A DNA stretch of 64,000 nt from Neotamlana sargassicola. GTDB lineage: Bacteria; Bacteroidota; Bacteroidia; Flavobacteriales; Flavobacteriaceae. A program made the position numbers and the translations under genes. Of this stretch, positions 49,490 through 57,372 are shown piece by piece. The stretch's first letter is position 1; every line of letters begins with the position of its first letter. The stretch spans positions 186,001 to 250,000 of the forward strand of contig NZ_JAJAPX010000003.1 in the NCBI RefSeq assembly GCF_020523965.1, written 5' to 3'. The notes under the pieces are model-generated. The model made no database searches, had not been told where the DNA came from, and saw nothing but the letters and a program-made list of their open reading frames with translations.

Positions 49490-50233
49490 TTATTCTGCTT
49501 CTTGCATGGTATGATATACGTTTTGTACATCATCGTCTTCTTCAAGTTTTTCAATTAGTTTTTCTACATCGGCAACTTGTTCTGCGTTAAGTGTTTTTGT
49601 TACTTGTGGAATACGTTCGAAACCTGACGATAAAATTTCAATATTATTTTCTTCTAAATAGGCTTGAATTTTTCCAAAACTTTCAAAAGGCGCATATATC
49701 ATTACGCTGTTAACTTCATTTCCGTCAGCATCTTCGTCGGTGTCTTCAAATATTTCTTCAACACCAAAATCAATAAGTTCTAGTTCTAGTTCTTCTAAAT
49801 CCATGCCTTCACCCTTAATTTTAAAATTACAAGTGTGATCGAACATAAAAACAACCGAACCTGACGTGCCTAAACTACCATCACATTTATTAAAATAGCT
49901 ACGTACATTAGCAACTGTTCTTGTATTATTATCTGTAGCTGTTTCAACTAAAATAGCTATGCCATGTTGTGCGTAACCTTCAAAAAGGACTTCTTTATAA
50001 TCGCCTTGACTTTTATCGCTAGCGCGTTTTATGGCACGCTCAATATTGTCTTTAGGCATGTTTACAGACTTGGCATTCTGTATTACTGCTCTTAATCTAG
50101 AATTGCTATCTGGGTCTGGGCCACCTTCTTTAACTGCCATTACAATGTCTTTACCTATGCGAGTAAAGGCTTTACTCATGGCAGACCAACGTTTCATTTT
50201 TCTTGCTTTTCTAAACTCAAAAGCTCTTCCCAT
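49490..50233 (-). CDS. YebC/PmpR family transcriptional regulator / translation factor
   Basis: This 247-residue protein is of the YebC family, typical in length and start (MGRAFEFRKARKMKRWSAMSKAFTRIGKDI). It has the conserved NIERAIKRASD segment near 79, EGYAQHGIAILVE near 100, RTVANVRSYFNKCDGSLGTSGSVVFMFD near 119, and an acidic C-terminal domain. Family members have been described as DNA-binding regulators and, more recently, as factors that help ribosomes at difficult (proline-rich) sequences. It is monocistronic, with its own good promoter and a terminator. Confidence 0.93.
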   Translation of the reverse strand: MGRAFEFRKARKMKRWSAMSKAFTRIGKDIVMAVKEGGPDPDSNSRLRAVIQNAKSVNMPKDNIERAIKRASDKSQGDYKEVLFEGYAQHGIAILVETATDNNTRTVANVRSYFNKCDGSLGTSGSVVFMFDHTCNFKIKGEGMDLEELELELIDFGVEEIFEDTDEDADGNEVNSVMIYAPFESFGKIQAYLEENNIEILSSGFERIPQVTKTLNAEQVADVEKLIEKLEEDDDVQNVYHTMQEAE

Positions 50234-50275
50234 AATTCTATATATTTAATTTTTTAAGGTGATATTTTAATCGAA

Positions 50276-50306
50276 CAAAGTTAATAACCTGATGTTTAAA
50301 AACAAA
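50276..50306 (-). promoter_or_regulatory. Promoter of the yebC gene: TTTG-N19-TAACTTTG
   Basis: On the minus strand TTTG (50306-50303) is followed after 19 bases by TAACTTTG (50283-50276). This is the textbook Bacteroidota promoter TTTG-N19-TAnnTTTG. Transcription would begin near 50269, 36 bases before the ATG. It is the best-matching promoter I found in the window. Confidence 0.75.
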
Positions 50307-50597
50307 TTATTCCTCGGGTTCTACAATGTGTTCTATGGCTTCGGCCAATTTAAAATCTTTATTGGTAACACCACCAGCATCGTGTGTTGATAATGAAATA
50401 GTTAAAACGTTATAAGTATTGCTCCAATTTGGATGATGGTTTAAAGCTTCGCACTCGAATGCAATGCGACTCATTGCGCTAAAACAATCTTTAAAATTCT
50501 CAAATTCAAACTCTGCATGTAATGCATTGTCGTAATATTCCCATTCGGGAAAACGTAGTAATTTAGTCTCTATTTCTTCTTGGGTTAAAACGCTCAT
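50307..50597 (-). CDS. 4a-hydroxytetrahydrobiopterin dehydratase (PCD/DCoH)
   Basis: This 96-residue protein dehydrates 4a-hydroxytetrahydropterin, recycling the cofactor of aromatic amino acid hydroxylases. The active-site block CEALNHHPNWSNTYNVLTISLSTHDAGGVTNKD (about 49-81) contains the conserved His-His-Pro and the later His. It may stand alone. No phenylalanine hydroxylase gene is in the window. Confidence 0.92.
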   Translation of the reverse strand: MSVLTQEEIETKLLRFPEWEYYDNALHAEFEFENFKDCFSAMSRIAFECEALNHHPNWSNTYNVLTISLSTHDAGGVTNKDFKLAEAIEHIVEPEE

Positions 50598-50649
50598 AAA
50601 TAAATTTAATTTTTTTTTAAATGTACAGATTTAGCTATTTATAATCAAG

Positions 50650-51474
50650 TTAAACTTTTATTTCACCCAGAATTTCGTCGCTTAAAATGTTTAAGTTTTT
50701 TGGGAGTAAATTGTACTTTGGAAGCACTGCTAAATAACGGTCGTTATTAGTTGTGTAAACTCTTTTAAAAAGCGCTTTTTCTGTTAAACCTAATTTACTT
50801 GTAATTTCTTTAATAAAATCGTCGTGATGAACTAAATCACTGCTGCCCAGATGAAAAATACCAAATTTATTTCTGTTAATTATATAATGAATTTGTTGTG
50901 TAATTTTACTTTCTGTATTAACATTCATTATTAAATTTGGGAAAATCTCGATAGGTTCTTTAGCCTTTATAAAATCAATTATTTCTAGTATTCGTGGTGA
51001 TTGCGAACCAAAAACCATTGGTAATCTTAAAATACATACTTTTTTTTGAGGTAAGCGTAAAAGCATATTCTCAATTTTTATCTTAAAATGGCCGTAAACA
51101 CTGTTGCTTAAGGTTTTATCTTGTTCGTAACTTGGGAATTTACTATAAGCATCAAAAACATTGGCAGACGATAAAAAGATGAGTTTGGTATCATTATCTA
51201 AAATATAATCGCTTAAATGCCTATGAAGCATAACTTGTTTTGAAAAATCGCCACGTAAGGCCGAAATAATTATAGTTGGTTTTACAATATCTAGAATTTC
51301 GTAAATATCATCTTCTGCAAAGTTGTATTCAAAAAAATGATGGTTTTTTTCGAAGCTCTTGTTAAAATTGTATGTTGCAAATGTGTTAAAATAAGAACAT
51401 AACTCCCTGTAAATGGCATAACCTAAAAAGCCACTGCCACCAAGAATTAATATGTTATGTTTTATTTCAGGCAT
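50650..51474 (-). CDS. NAD(P)-dependent epimerase/dTDP-4-dehydrorhamnose reductase-like protein
   Basis: This 274-residue Rossmann-fold extended SDR begins with ILILGGSGFLGYAIYREL. It has IISALRGDFSKQ and FLSSANVFDAYSKFPSYEQDK near 105, and the region of the Tyr-x-x-x-Lys active site is YGHFKIKIENML near 135, consistent with RmlD-like reductases. The substrate is unknown. It lies 25 bases downstream of the glutaminase gene on the same strand and could be the last gene of gcvT-glsA-epimerase. Confidence 0.82.
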   Translation of the reverse strand: MPEIKHNILILGGSGFLGYAIYRELCSYFNTFATYNFNKSFEKNHHFFEYNFAEDDIYEILDIVKPTIIISALRGDFSKQVMLHRHLSDYILDNDTKLIFLSSANVFDAYSKFPSYEQDKTLSNSVYGHFKIKIENMLLRLPQKKVCILRLPMVFGSQSPRILEIIDFIKAKEPIEIFPNLIMNVNTESKITQQIHYIINRNKFGIFHLGSSDLVHHDDFIKEITSKLGLTEKALFKRVYTTNNDRYLAVLPKYNLLPKNLNILSDEILGEIKV

Positions 51475-51499
51475 AAGTAATAATTAGTTTTTAATGAAA

Positions 51500-52414
51500 T
51501 TAAAAGATAGATAGGTTTGTTTTGGTCGTAAATTGCTCTAATGCTTTCATACCTAACAACGAATTCCCTTTTTTATTGAGTCCGGGGGCCCAAGTTGTAA
51601 TAATAAAATGATCGGGTAGAAGGGCAACAATGCCACCGCCAACACCACTTTTACCGGGTAAGCCAACCTCGAAGGCAAATTCTCCAGCTTCATCATAAAA
51701 ACCGCAGGTTAACATTAAAGCATTAATACGTTTTACTTGCGAGTTACTTAAATGTAGCTTTTTATTAATACAGTAACCATCGTTAGCTAAAAAATAAAAT
51801 ACGTTAGATAGTTGACTGCAAGTCATTTCTATAGAACATTGATGAAAATAGAAATCTAAAACTTCTTCAACGTCATTATCAAGGTTTTTAAAGGATTTTA
51901 AAAGGTTTGCAGCAGCAAAATTTTTAAAGCCCGTATCTTTTTCAGATTTAGCTACAGCAGTGTTATAGTTTATATTTTTATCGCCACATAAATCTCGTAC
52001 ATAATTTAAAAAATCGGTCTTAGGGTTTTTTAAATTAGAAATTAAAATATCTGCGATAACAATAGCTCCAGAATTTATAAACGGATTTCTTGGAATACCA
52101 TTCTCAACCTCTAACAAGGCTAGTTGATTAAATGGGTGGCCAGAAGGCTCCACATCAACACGTTTAAAAACCGATTCTCCAATAAGCTCCATTGCTTTTC
52201 CTAAGGCTAAAACTTTAGAGATACTTTGTATTGAAAAGGGGGTATTAAAGTCACCAACGCCATAATTTTCGCCAGTCATGGTTTTTAAATAAATACCAAA
52301 ATTATCAATATCTATTTTAGCCAATTCGGGTATGTAAGTCGCTACTTTACCTTTATCGGTTTGGGTAATAGCTTCGTTGTAAATAGAATGTAAAATAAAT
52401 TTAAAGTCGCGCAT
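51500..52414 (-). CDS. glsA: Glutaminase
   Basis: This enzyme hydrolyses glutamine to glutamate and ammonia. The 304-residue serine-dependent glutaminase has GKVATYIPELAKID near 22, the catalytic SIQSISKV near 61 (Ser-x-x-Lys), the NPFINSGAI block near 112, a Tyr-containing CSIEMTCSQLSNVFYFLANDGY near 192, and GLPGKSGVGGGIVALLP near 252. The start overlaps the gcvT stop by one base (TAATG), so the two genes are translationally coupled. Confidence 0.94.
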   Translation of the reverse strand: MRDFKFILHSIYNEAITQTDKGKVATYIPELAKIDIDNFGIYLKTMTGENYGVGDFNTPFSIQSISKVLALGKAMELIGESVFKRVDVEPSGHPFNQLALLEVENGIPRNPFINSGAIVIADILISNLKNPKTDFLNYVRDLCGDKNINYNTAVAKSEKDTGFKNFAAANLLKSFKNLDNDVEEVLDFYFHQCSIEMTCSQLSNVFYFLANDGYCINKKLHLSNSQVKRINALMLTCGFYDEAGEFAFEVGLPGKSGVGGGIVALLPDHFIITTWAPGLNKKGNSLLGMKALEQFTTKTNLSIF

Positions 52415-53496
52415 TAATTTTTATAAAAAGGGAGTTTTACAACCGTTGCTGGAATGGTTTTTTTACGAATTTGAATATTAATTTTGCTATTAACATCGGC
52501 AAAAACTGTTGGCACATAGCCTAAACCAATACCTTTACCTAAACTAGGGCTCATTGTACCAGAAGTTACATTTCCAATTATATTACCATTGCCATCTACA
52601 ATATCATAACCTTGTCTTGGTATACCGCGTTCGTCTAACTCAAAAGCAATTAATTTTTTATCTACACCGTTTTCTTTTTGCTTTTTTAAGGCTTCAGAAT
52701 TTGTGAACTCTTTAGTAAACTTTGTAATCCATCCTAAACCAGCTTCAATAGGCGAGGTGGTATCATCAATATCATTTCCGTAAAGGCAATAGCCCATTTC
52801 AAGTCTTAATGTATCGCGAGCAGCTAAACCAATAGGCTTAATACCAAAATCTGCGCCGGCTTCAAAAACTTTGTCCCAAATTTGTTTTACCTCACTGTTT
52901 TTGCAATAAATTTCGAAACCACCACTACCAGTATATCCAGTAGCCGAAATAATAACATGCTCAATACCTGCAAAATCACCAACTATAAAATTGTAAAATT
53001 TAATACTAGCTAAATCGTGGCTTGTTAAACTTTGCATGGCTTCAACCGCTTTTGGTCCTTGAATAGCCAGTAAAGAATAGTCTTCGCTTAAATCGCGCAT
53101 GGTAGCGCCAGCATCATTTTTATTCGAAATCCAGTTCCAATCTTTTTCAATATTACTAGCGTTAACTACAAGCAAATAGGTATTTTCTTTTATGCGATAC
53201 ACTATTAAATCGTCTACAATACCACCATTATCGTTAGGTAAACAACTGTATTGTGCTTTACCAATTGTTAACTTAGAAGCATCGTTACTAGTAACTTTTT
53301 GTATTAAGTCTAGAGCATGTTCGCCTTCAATTAAAAATTCGCCCATATGGCTAACATCAAACACGCCAACGGCATTTCTTACGGTTTCGTGTTCTGCGTT
53401 TACGCCTTCGTATTGCACAGGCATGTTAAACCCCGCAAAAGGAACCATTTTAGCGCCAAGAGCAGTATGAGTTTCGGTAAGAGCAGTATTCTTCAT
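52414..53496 (-). CDS. gcvT: Aminomethyltransferase (glycine cleavage system T protein)
   Basis: GcvT transfers the aminomethyl carbon from the H protein to tetrahydrofolate, releasing ammonia. The 360 residues start with [28 protein letters not shown]. The folate-site motif is [14 protein letters not shown] near 45, the catalytic Asp lies in TSNDASKL near 70-77, and [21 protein letters not shown] is near 224. A C-terminal barrel ends the protein ([21 protein letters not shown]). gcvH and gcvP are elsewhere. A short possibly frameshifted ORF ends exactly at its ATG. Confidence 0.95.
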   Translation of the reverse strand: MKNTALTETHTALGAKMVPFAGFNMPVQYEGVNAEHETVRNAVGVFDVSHMGEFLIEGEHALDLIQKVTSNDASKLTIGKAQYSCLPNDNGGIVDDLIVYRIKENTYLLVVNASNIEKDWNWISNKNDAGATMRDLSEDYSLLAIQGPKAVEAMQSLTSHDLASIKFYNFIVGDFAGIEHVIISATGYTGSGGFEIYCKNSEVKQIWDKVFEAGADFGIKPIGLAARDTLRLEMGYCLYGNDIDDTTSPIEAGLGWITKFTKEFTNSEALKKQKENGVDKKLIAFELDERGIPRQGYDIVDGNGNIIGNVTSGTMSPSLGKGIGLGYVPTVFADVNSKINIQIRKKTIPATVVKLPFYKN

Positions 53497-53591
53497 TTAA
53501 AAATCTTTTGTTAGTATATAAAGTGCAATTAGGCATATTACAACAATTAATATACCTATTAAAACAGGATTTCTTTTTTTAAAGAAAACAT
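53497..53591 (-). pseudogene. Small single-helix membrane ORF, frame broken at an A7 run
   Basis: On the minus strand ATGTTTTCTTTA followed by seven A (53580-53574) opens a frame that stops soon. A -1 shift at the A-run (slippery A AAA AAA) continues as KKRNPVLIGILIVVICLIALYILTKDF and stops at 53497, directly abutting the gcvT ATG. The result would be a 31-residue protein with one strong transmembrane helix. It may be a frameshift-read gene, a decayed gene or a homopolymer sequencing error. Its function is unknown. Confidence 0.4.
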
Positions 53592-53824
53592 AATATCTTC
53601 AATAAAATTACCGAAGAATTTTATAATTCTTACAAGTATGTCTTCTATAATTCAAAGAAAAGCAAATGTATTGAAATTTTATAATAACGCTTTCGCGGAA
53701 GGCTATAAAGGTTAGTTAAATATTAGCATTTGTCATTTAACTTTTCTTTTAAACTTTGTGCTAAACTATCGTTAAACACTTAAAATGAAACAGGTAAGAC
53801 CAGTTGTTTTTTGTAAATTTAAGT
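53592..53824. other. Intergenic remainder upstream of the NAD(P)-binding gene
   Basis: With the broken small ORF, this completes a 328-base gap without a solid gene. It holds one copy of the dispersed motif (CGCTTTCGCGGAAGG, 53688-53702) inside a 25-codon plus-strand frame that I do not believe is a gene. I see no clear promoter or RNA structure in the rest. Confidence 0.5.
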
Positions 53825-54475
53825 ATGAAAAATATATTAGTAGCAGGTGCAAATGGCACCACCGGTAAACAAATAGTAAATTCATTAAATAGATCAGATC
53901 ATTATACACCAATAGCAATGGTGCGAAAACAGGAGCAAGTATCGTACTTTAAAGATAAAGGTATTCAAACTGTTGTGGCCGATCTAGAGCAAGATGTAAC
54001 AAAAGCTTTTAATAAGCAAATAGATGAAGTTGTATTTGCAGCAGGTTCTGGAGGTAAAAATGTAATAGGAGTAGACCAAGAAGGAGCTAAAAAGTTAATA
54101 GATGCTGCACAAGCAAATAATGTAAGCAAGTTTGTTATGCTTAGCTCTATGGGCGCAGATAACCCTGAAGCACATTCACAATTACAAGAATACTTAAAAG
54201 CAAAACATAATGCCGATGAGTATTTAAAAAGTAGTGATTTAAATTATGTAATTGTGCGCCCAGGTAGTTTAAAAAATGATGACGGTGCAGGTAAAATTGA
54301 ATTAAAAAACCATTTTGATAAACACGGTGAAATTAGTAGAGCAGATGTGGCTAAAACCCTAGTACAATGTTTGGATGATGATGTACCAAATAATATTACT
54401 TTTGAAATTCTAGAAGGAGCAACACCAATTAAAAGGGCTGTTTTTGGTTTAGCTTTAACTGAGGTTGAAGTTTAA
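53825..54475 (+). CDS. NAD(P)-binding SDR-family protein (atypical, NmrA/YwnB-like)
   Basis: This 216-residue protein starts at the second ATG (53825, MKNILVAGANGTTGKQIVNSL), which places the dinucleotide motif GANGTTG at the N-terminus. It has VVFAAGSGGKNVIGVDQEGAKKLIDAAQ near 73, VMLSSMGADNPE near 106, and YVIVRPGSLKND near 142. These are typical of NAD(P)H-binding PF13460-type proteins without the classical Tyr-Lys catalytic pair. Such proteins can be redox sensors or reductases. It is followed by a strong terminator. Confidence 0.85.
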   Translation: MKNILVAGANGTTGKQIVNSLNRSDHYTPIAMVRKQEQVSYFKDKGIQTVVADLEQDVTKAFNKQIDEVVFAAGSGGKNVIGVDQEGAKKLIDAAQANNVSKFVMLSSMGADNPEAHSQLQEYLKAKHNADEYLKSSDLNYVIVRPGSLKNDDGAGKIELKNHFDKHGEISRADVAKTLVQCLDDDVPNNITFEILEGATPIKRAVFGLALTEVEV

Positions 54476-54494
54476 AATGTAAACATTGCAAAAT

Positions 54495-54526
54495 AAAAAA
54501 AGCTACCATTTTTGGTAGCTTTTTTT
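54495..54526 (+). terminator. Terminator after the NAD(P)-binding protein gene
   Basis: AAAAAAGCTACCA (54496-54508) and TGGTAGCTTTTTT (54513-54525) form a 13-bp perfect stem with a TTTT loop. It sits between convergent genes and may serve both. Confidence 0.85.
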
Positions 54527-54543
54527 ATAGTTAATTTTAAAAT

Positions 54544-55521
54544 TTATAAAACATAAGCTCCTTTTAAACAATTTATAAAGTTGTTATTTCCAGCATTATC
54601 TACATGATAATGATAACCACGTATATCGTCGTAATGCCCTCTGCATTCATCTAAATCGGTTGGTTCGTCGCCATTTTCATCAAACCTAGCATATATACCA
54701 TGACCGTCCATAGCATAGCCAATAAGTTCTGCATGCCCGTCGGTTTGTGTAATTACATGTCTATCGGCTATGTCTTGAGTTGCGGCATGATAGTGATAGC
54801 CTTGATTAACATTAATATGCCCACCGGCATCATCGAAAGGGGCTAGAGTATATGCCGCTAAAATATTGCTTACAGGTGCGGGTGCAGAAAATTCTATACC
54901 GTTTAAAGCAACACCTCTTGTAGAAGGTCCTGTTGTAGCTCCTGGTGCAGAATTAAAGCTATAAGTTGTAGTAAGTGCAATTGGCGTAATTGGTATGGTC
55001 CAAGTTTGTGTTATATCGTTTATATACGATGGAATACATTCAACACAAAAATTTTGATATGCTTCACCAACATTTGGGTTGGCAGCGTTTATGCAATCTT
55101 CTTCTGTTTCTGTGATGTAAATATCTCCGTTGTCATCATACATTAGCCAAGTATTATCGTTGTAAAAAGTGGCTAAATTAGATACAAATTCACCATCAAC
55201 GTCGTAAACAGTTCCATTATCTAGCCAAATGCCTCCGGCAGAATCGTCATCTGAAATATGGCTTGGACACCAAGGTCCCATTTCATGATCTGATGGAGCG
55301 CTTGTTGTAACAATTTCGTAGCAATTGGTTTCCGTACCATTAGATAGTGTACACGGAACAATGTTTACTGTAACACCAGTAAAATTATCGCTTGAAGCAT
55401 CTATAACAATATCGTAATCAACTTCGTTATCTTGTGATGTTGTTGTGCTATCAGTATCTCCACTACAAGAAAAAAATGCACATGCACTTGAAAATAAGGT
55501 AAGTAAAATTAAGTTTTTCAT
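54544..55521 (-). CDS. YHYH domain lipoprotein
   Basis: This 325-residue lipoprotein has lipobox AFFSC (Cys19) and a Ser/Thr/Asp-rich linker. The family-defining YHYH motif occurs twice, in NQGYHYHAATQDIAD near 242 and RGYHYHVDNAG near 302. A conserved GYAMDGHGIYARFDENGDEP segment lies between them. The His/Asp clusters suggest metal binding, and members are common in marine bacteria. The function is unknown. An in-protein DDNGDIYITETEEDC acidic segment is also notable. It stands alone on its strand. Confidence 0.85.
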   Translation of the reverse strand: MKNLILLTLFSSACAFFSCSGDTDSTTTSQDNEVDYDIVIDASSDNFTGVTVNIVPCTLSNGTETNCYEIVTTSAPSDHEMGPWCPSHISDDDSAGGIWLDNGTVYDVDGEFVSNLATFYNDNTWLMYDDNGDIYITETEEDCINAANPNVGEAYQNFCVECIPSYINDITQTWTIPITPIALTTTYSFNSAPGATTGPSTRGVALNGIEFSAPAPVSNILAAYTLAPFDDAGGHINVNQGYHYHAATQDIADRHVITQTDGHAELIGYAMDGHGIYARFDENGDEPTDLDECRGHYDDIRGYHYHVDNAGNNNFINCLKGAYVL

Positions 55522-55588
55522 TTTTAGCTAATTAATTGAGATATAATTAAGATGCACTAAAAATGAAAAACTTGTGGTTTATTTAAAA

Positions 55589-56881
55589 TTAGTTTAATAA
55601 AAACTGCTTTAAATCTTCGTAAGTAGAAATAACTGTTGCTTCTTTTTCTTTACCCATAACACTTTTTATTTGCTCTGGTAAAGGCTGTTCTTCTTTTATA
55701 ACCTCTTCAACTACATCTAAAAATTTAGTAGGATGTGCCGTTTCTAAAAACACGCAATGCGCTTCTGGGTTTTCTTTTAGATAATTTTTACAACCTAAAT
55801 AACCAACAGCGCCATGCGGATCGGCAACATAACCGTAGTTTTTATAAATTTCTAATAGCGCAGCTTTAGTTTCTTCATCTGTAAAACTGTAAGACGATAA
55901 GTTTTCTTTTAAAGCCTCGAAGTTATTTTTATAAATTTCTTCAATACGGATAAAATTACTTGGCGCACCAACATCCATAGCGTTACTAATAGTTTGTACC
56001 GATGGTTTAGGCTCATACAATTGTGAAATTAAGTAACGTGTAACCACGTTATTTGCATTGTTTGATGCTACAAAATGTTTAATTGGTAACCCTAATTGCT
56101 GTGCCATCATTCCTGCACAAATGTTACCAAAATTTCCGCTTGGTACAGAAAAAACAATATCGTTATATTTTTTATGAAGTTGCTTATAGGCAAACATAAA
56201 ATAGAATAATTGTGGTAACCAACGCGCCACATTTATTGAGTTTGCAGAGGTTAATTGCATTTTGCTGGTTAAGCTTTCATCTAAAAAAGCGGTTTTAACC
56301 ATGGCCTGACAATCATCGAAAGTACCATTAACTTCTAAAGCTTTAATATTTTGCCCAAGTGTGGTTAATTGTTTTTCTTGAATGTCGCTCACTTTTCCGC
56401 TAGGGTAGAGAATAACAACATTTACACCTTTTACGCCTAAAAATCCGTTGGCCACAGCACCTCCGGTATCGCCTGATGTTGCTACTAGAACCGTTACTTC
56501 GTTATCGTTATCTTTATTAAAATAACCTAAGCATCGTGCCATAAAACGTGCGCCAACATCTTTAAAAGCCATAGTTGGGCCGTGAAACAATTCTAAAGTT
56601 GAAATGTTATCGTTTAGTTTTACCACAGGGAAATCGAAGGATAATGTTTCTTCAACAATCGTTTTTAAAACATCCTCAGGAATTTCAGGTGAAACGAACT
56701 GCTTTATTGCGGTAAAAGCAATTTCAGAATTTGAAAGTTCATCAATATTATCGAAAAATGCCTTTGGTAATGGCGTTATACTTTCAGGAAAATATAAGCC
56801 TTTATCTGGCGCTAAGCCTTTAACAACGACGTTTTCAAAAGTTGTATTTGGTGCTTTATGGTTTAATGAATAGTAGTTCAT
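55589..56881 (-). CDS. thrC: Threonine synthase
   Basis: This PLP enzyme converts O-phosphohomoserine to threonine. The 430 residues contain the PLP-binding lysine motif HGPTMAFKDVGARF near 98-111, TSGDTGGAVANGF near 134, and the phosphate-binding SVPSGNFGNICAG near 241. The start MNYYSLNHKAPNTTFENVVVKGLAPDKGLYFPE is the standard fungal/bacterial type. It is the third gene of the thr operon but is separated from thrB by a four-helix-bundle cassette. A weak terminator lies between them. Confidence 0.95.
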   Translation of the reverse strand: MNYYSLNHKAPNTTFENVVVKGLAPDKGLYFPESITPLPKAFFDNIDELSNSEIAFTAIKQFVSPEIPEDVLKTIVEETLSFDFPVVKLNDNISTLELFHGPTMAFKDVGARFMARCLGYFNKDNDNEVTVLVATSGDTGGAVANGFLGVKGVNVVILYPSGKVSDIQEKQLTTLGQNIKALEVNGTFDDCQAMVKTAFLDESLTSKMQLTSANSINVARWLPQLFYFMFAYKQLHKKYNDIVFSVPSGNFGNICAGMMAQQLGLPIKHFVASNNANNVVTRYLISQLYEPKPSVQTISNAMDVGAPSNFIRIEEIYKNNFEALKENLSSYSFTDEETKAALLEIYKNYGYVADPHGAVGYLGCKNYLKENPEAHCVFLETAHPTKFLDVVEEVIKEEQPLPEQIKSVMGKEKEATVISTYEDLKQFLLN

Positions 56882-56927
56882 GGATTATTTTGTTGACCGA
56901 TGATTTTTTGATCGTTGACCGAAGCCG

Positions 56928-56950
56928 AAAAAACGATTAATTAAAAATCG
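56928..56950 (-). terminator. Weak terminator downstream of the four-helix-bundle gene
   Basis: On the minus strand CGATT (56950-56946) and AATCG (56938-56934) form a short stem followed by six T. The stem is only 5 bp, so termination would be partial. It lies between the four-helix-bundle ORF and thrC. Confidence 0.4.
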
Positions 56951-56965
56951 GAGTATTTATTTGTC

Positions 56966-57322
56966 TTATTTTATATTTCTTTTAAATGCTTGCATCATGT
57001 TCATTAAATGAAATGCTTCGTTATATAGTATTTCAAAATTATAGATTTCAATGTAATTTCTTCTTTTAGCTTTATGTAAACAAGCAACAACTTCAGCCAA
57101 AGATCTAATAGCATAATTTATAAATTTACGTTGTTCAGGGTTAGATTGACCTATGGAACCTTCGGAAATATTTAACGCAATAGAATCGACAGCTCTACAA
57201 ATTTGAGATGTTAAATTAAATTTTTCAATATCTGGAAAATTTTTAGCTAATTGAAAAATGGTTTCGCCATAATCCATTGCTTTTTGCCAAATAATTAATT
57301 TTTCAAACTTAAATTTACTCAT
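56966..57322 (-). CDS. Four-helix bundle protein (S23/IVP family)
   Basis: This 118-residue protein is of the 23S rRNA intervening-sequence (S23) family. It has the conserved start KFEKLIIWQKAMDYGETIFQLAKNFP and then LTSQICRAVDSIALNISEGS near 38-57, followed by IRSLAEVVACLHKAKRRNYI. The homologous Leptospira ORF sits inside rRNA introns, but most members in Bacteroidota are stand-alone and their function is unknown. Here it sits between thrB and thrC on the same strand, with short repeats on both sides. It looks like an insertion into the thr operon. Confidence 0.88.
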   Translation of the reverse strand: MSKFKFEKLIIWQKAMDYGETIFQLAKNFPDIEKFNLTSQICRAVDSIALNISEGSIGQSNPEQRKFINYAIRSLAEVVACLHKAKRRNYIEIYNFEILYNEAFHLMNMMQAFKRNIK

Positions 57323-57372
57323 AACTTTGATGCTTCAGTCTTCGGTCATTTTTCCGTCATCTGTCAAAATTA

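Larger units (their letters stand above)
56892..57367. repeat. Short TGACCGA-type repeats bordering the four-helix-bundle cassette
   Basis: GTTGACCGA occurs twice on the left (56892-56900 and 56914-56922). TGACCGAAG (56916-56924) has an exact inverted copy CTTCGGTCA on the right (57340-57348). Related TTCCGTCA and CTGTCA units continue to 57367. The boundaries match the extra DNA between thrC and thrB. Confidence 0.45.

Noticed and set aside
53638-53715. 25-codon plus-strand ORF upstream of the NAD(P)-binding protein gene
   Set aside because: It is short, lacks recognisable features, and is explained by a copy of the dispersed GC-rich motif in its middle.
53497-53824. Possible glycine riboswitch upstream of gcvT
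   Set aside because: I could not find the conserved tandem aptamer pattern in this AT-rich stretch, and the space is largely taken by the small ORF.
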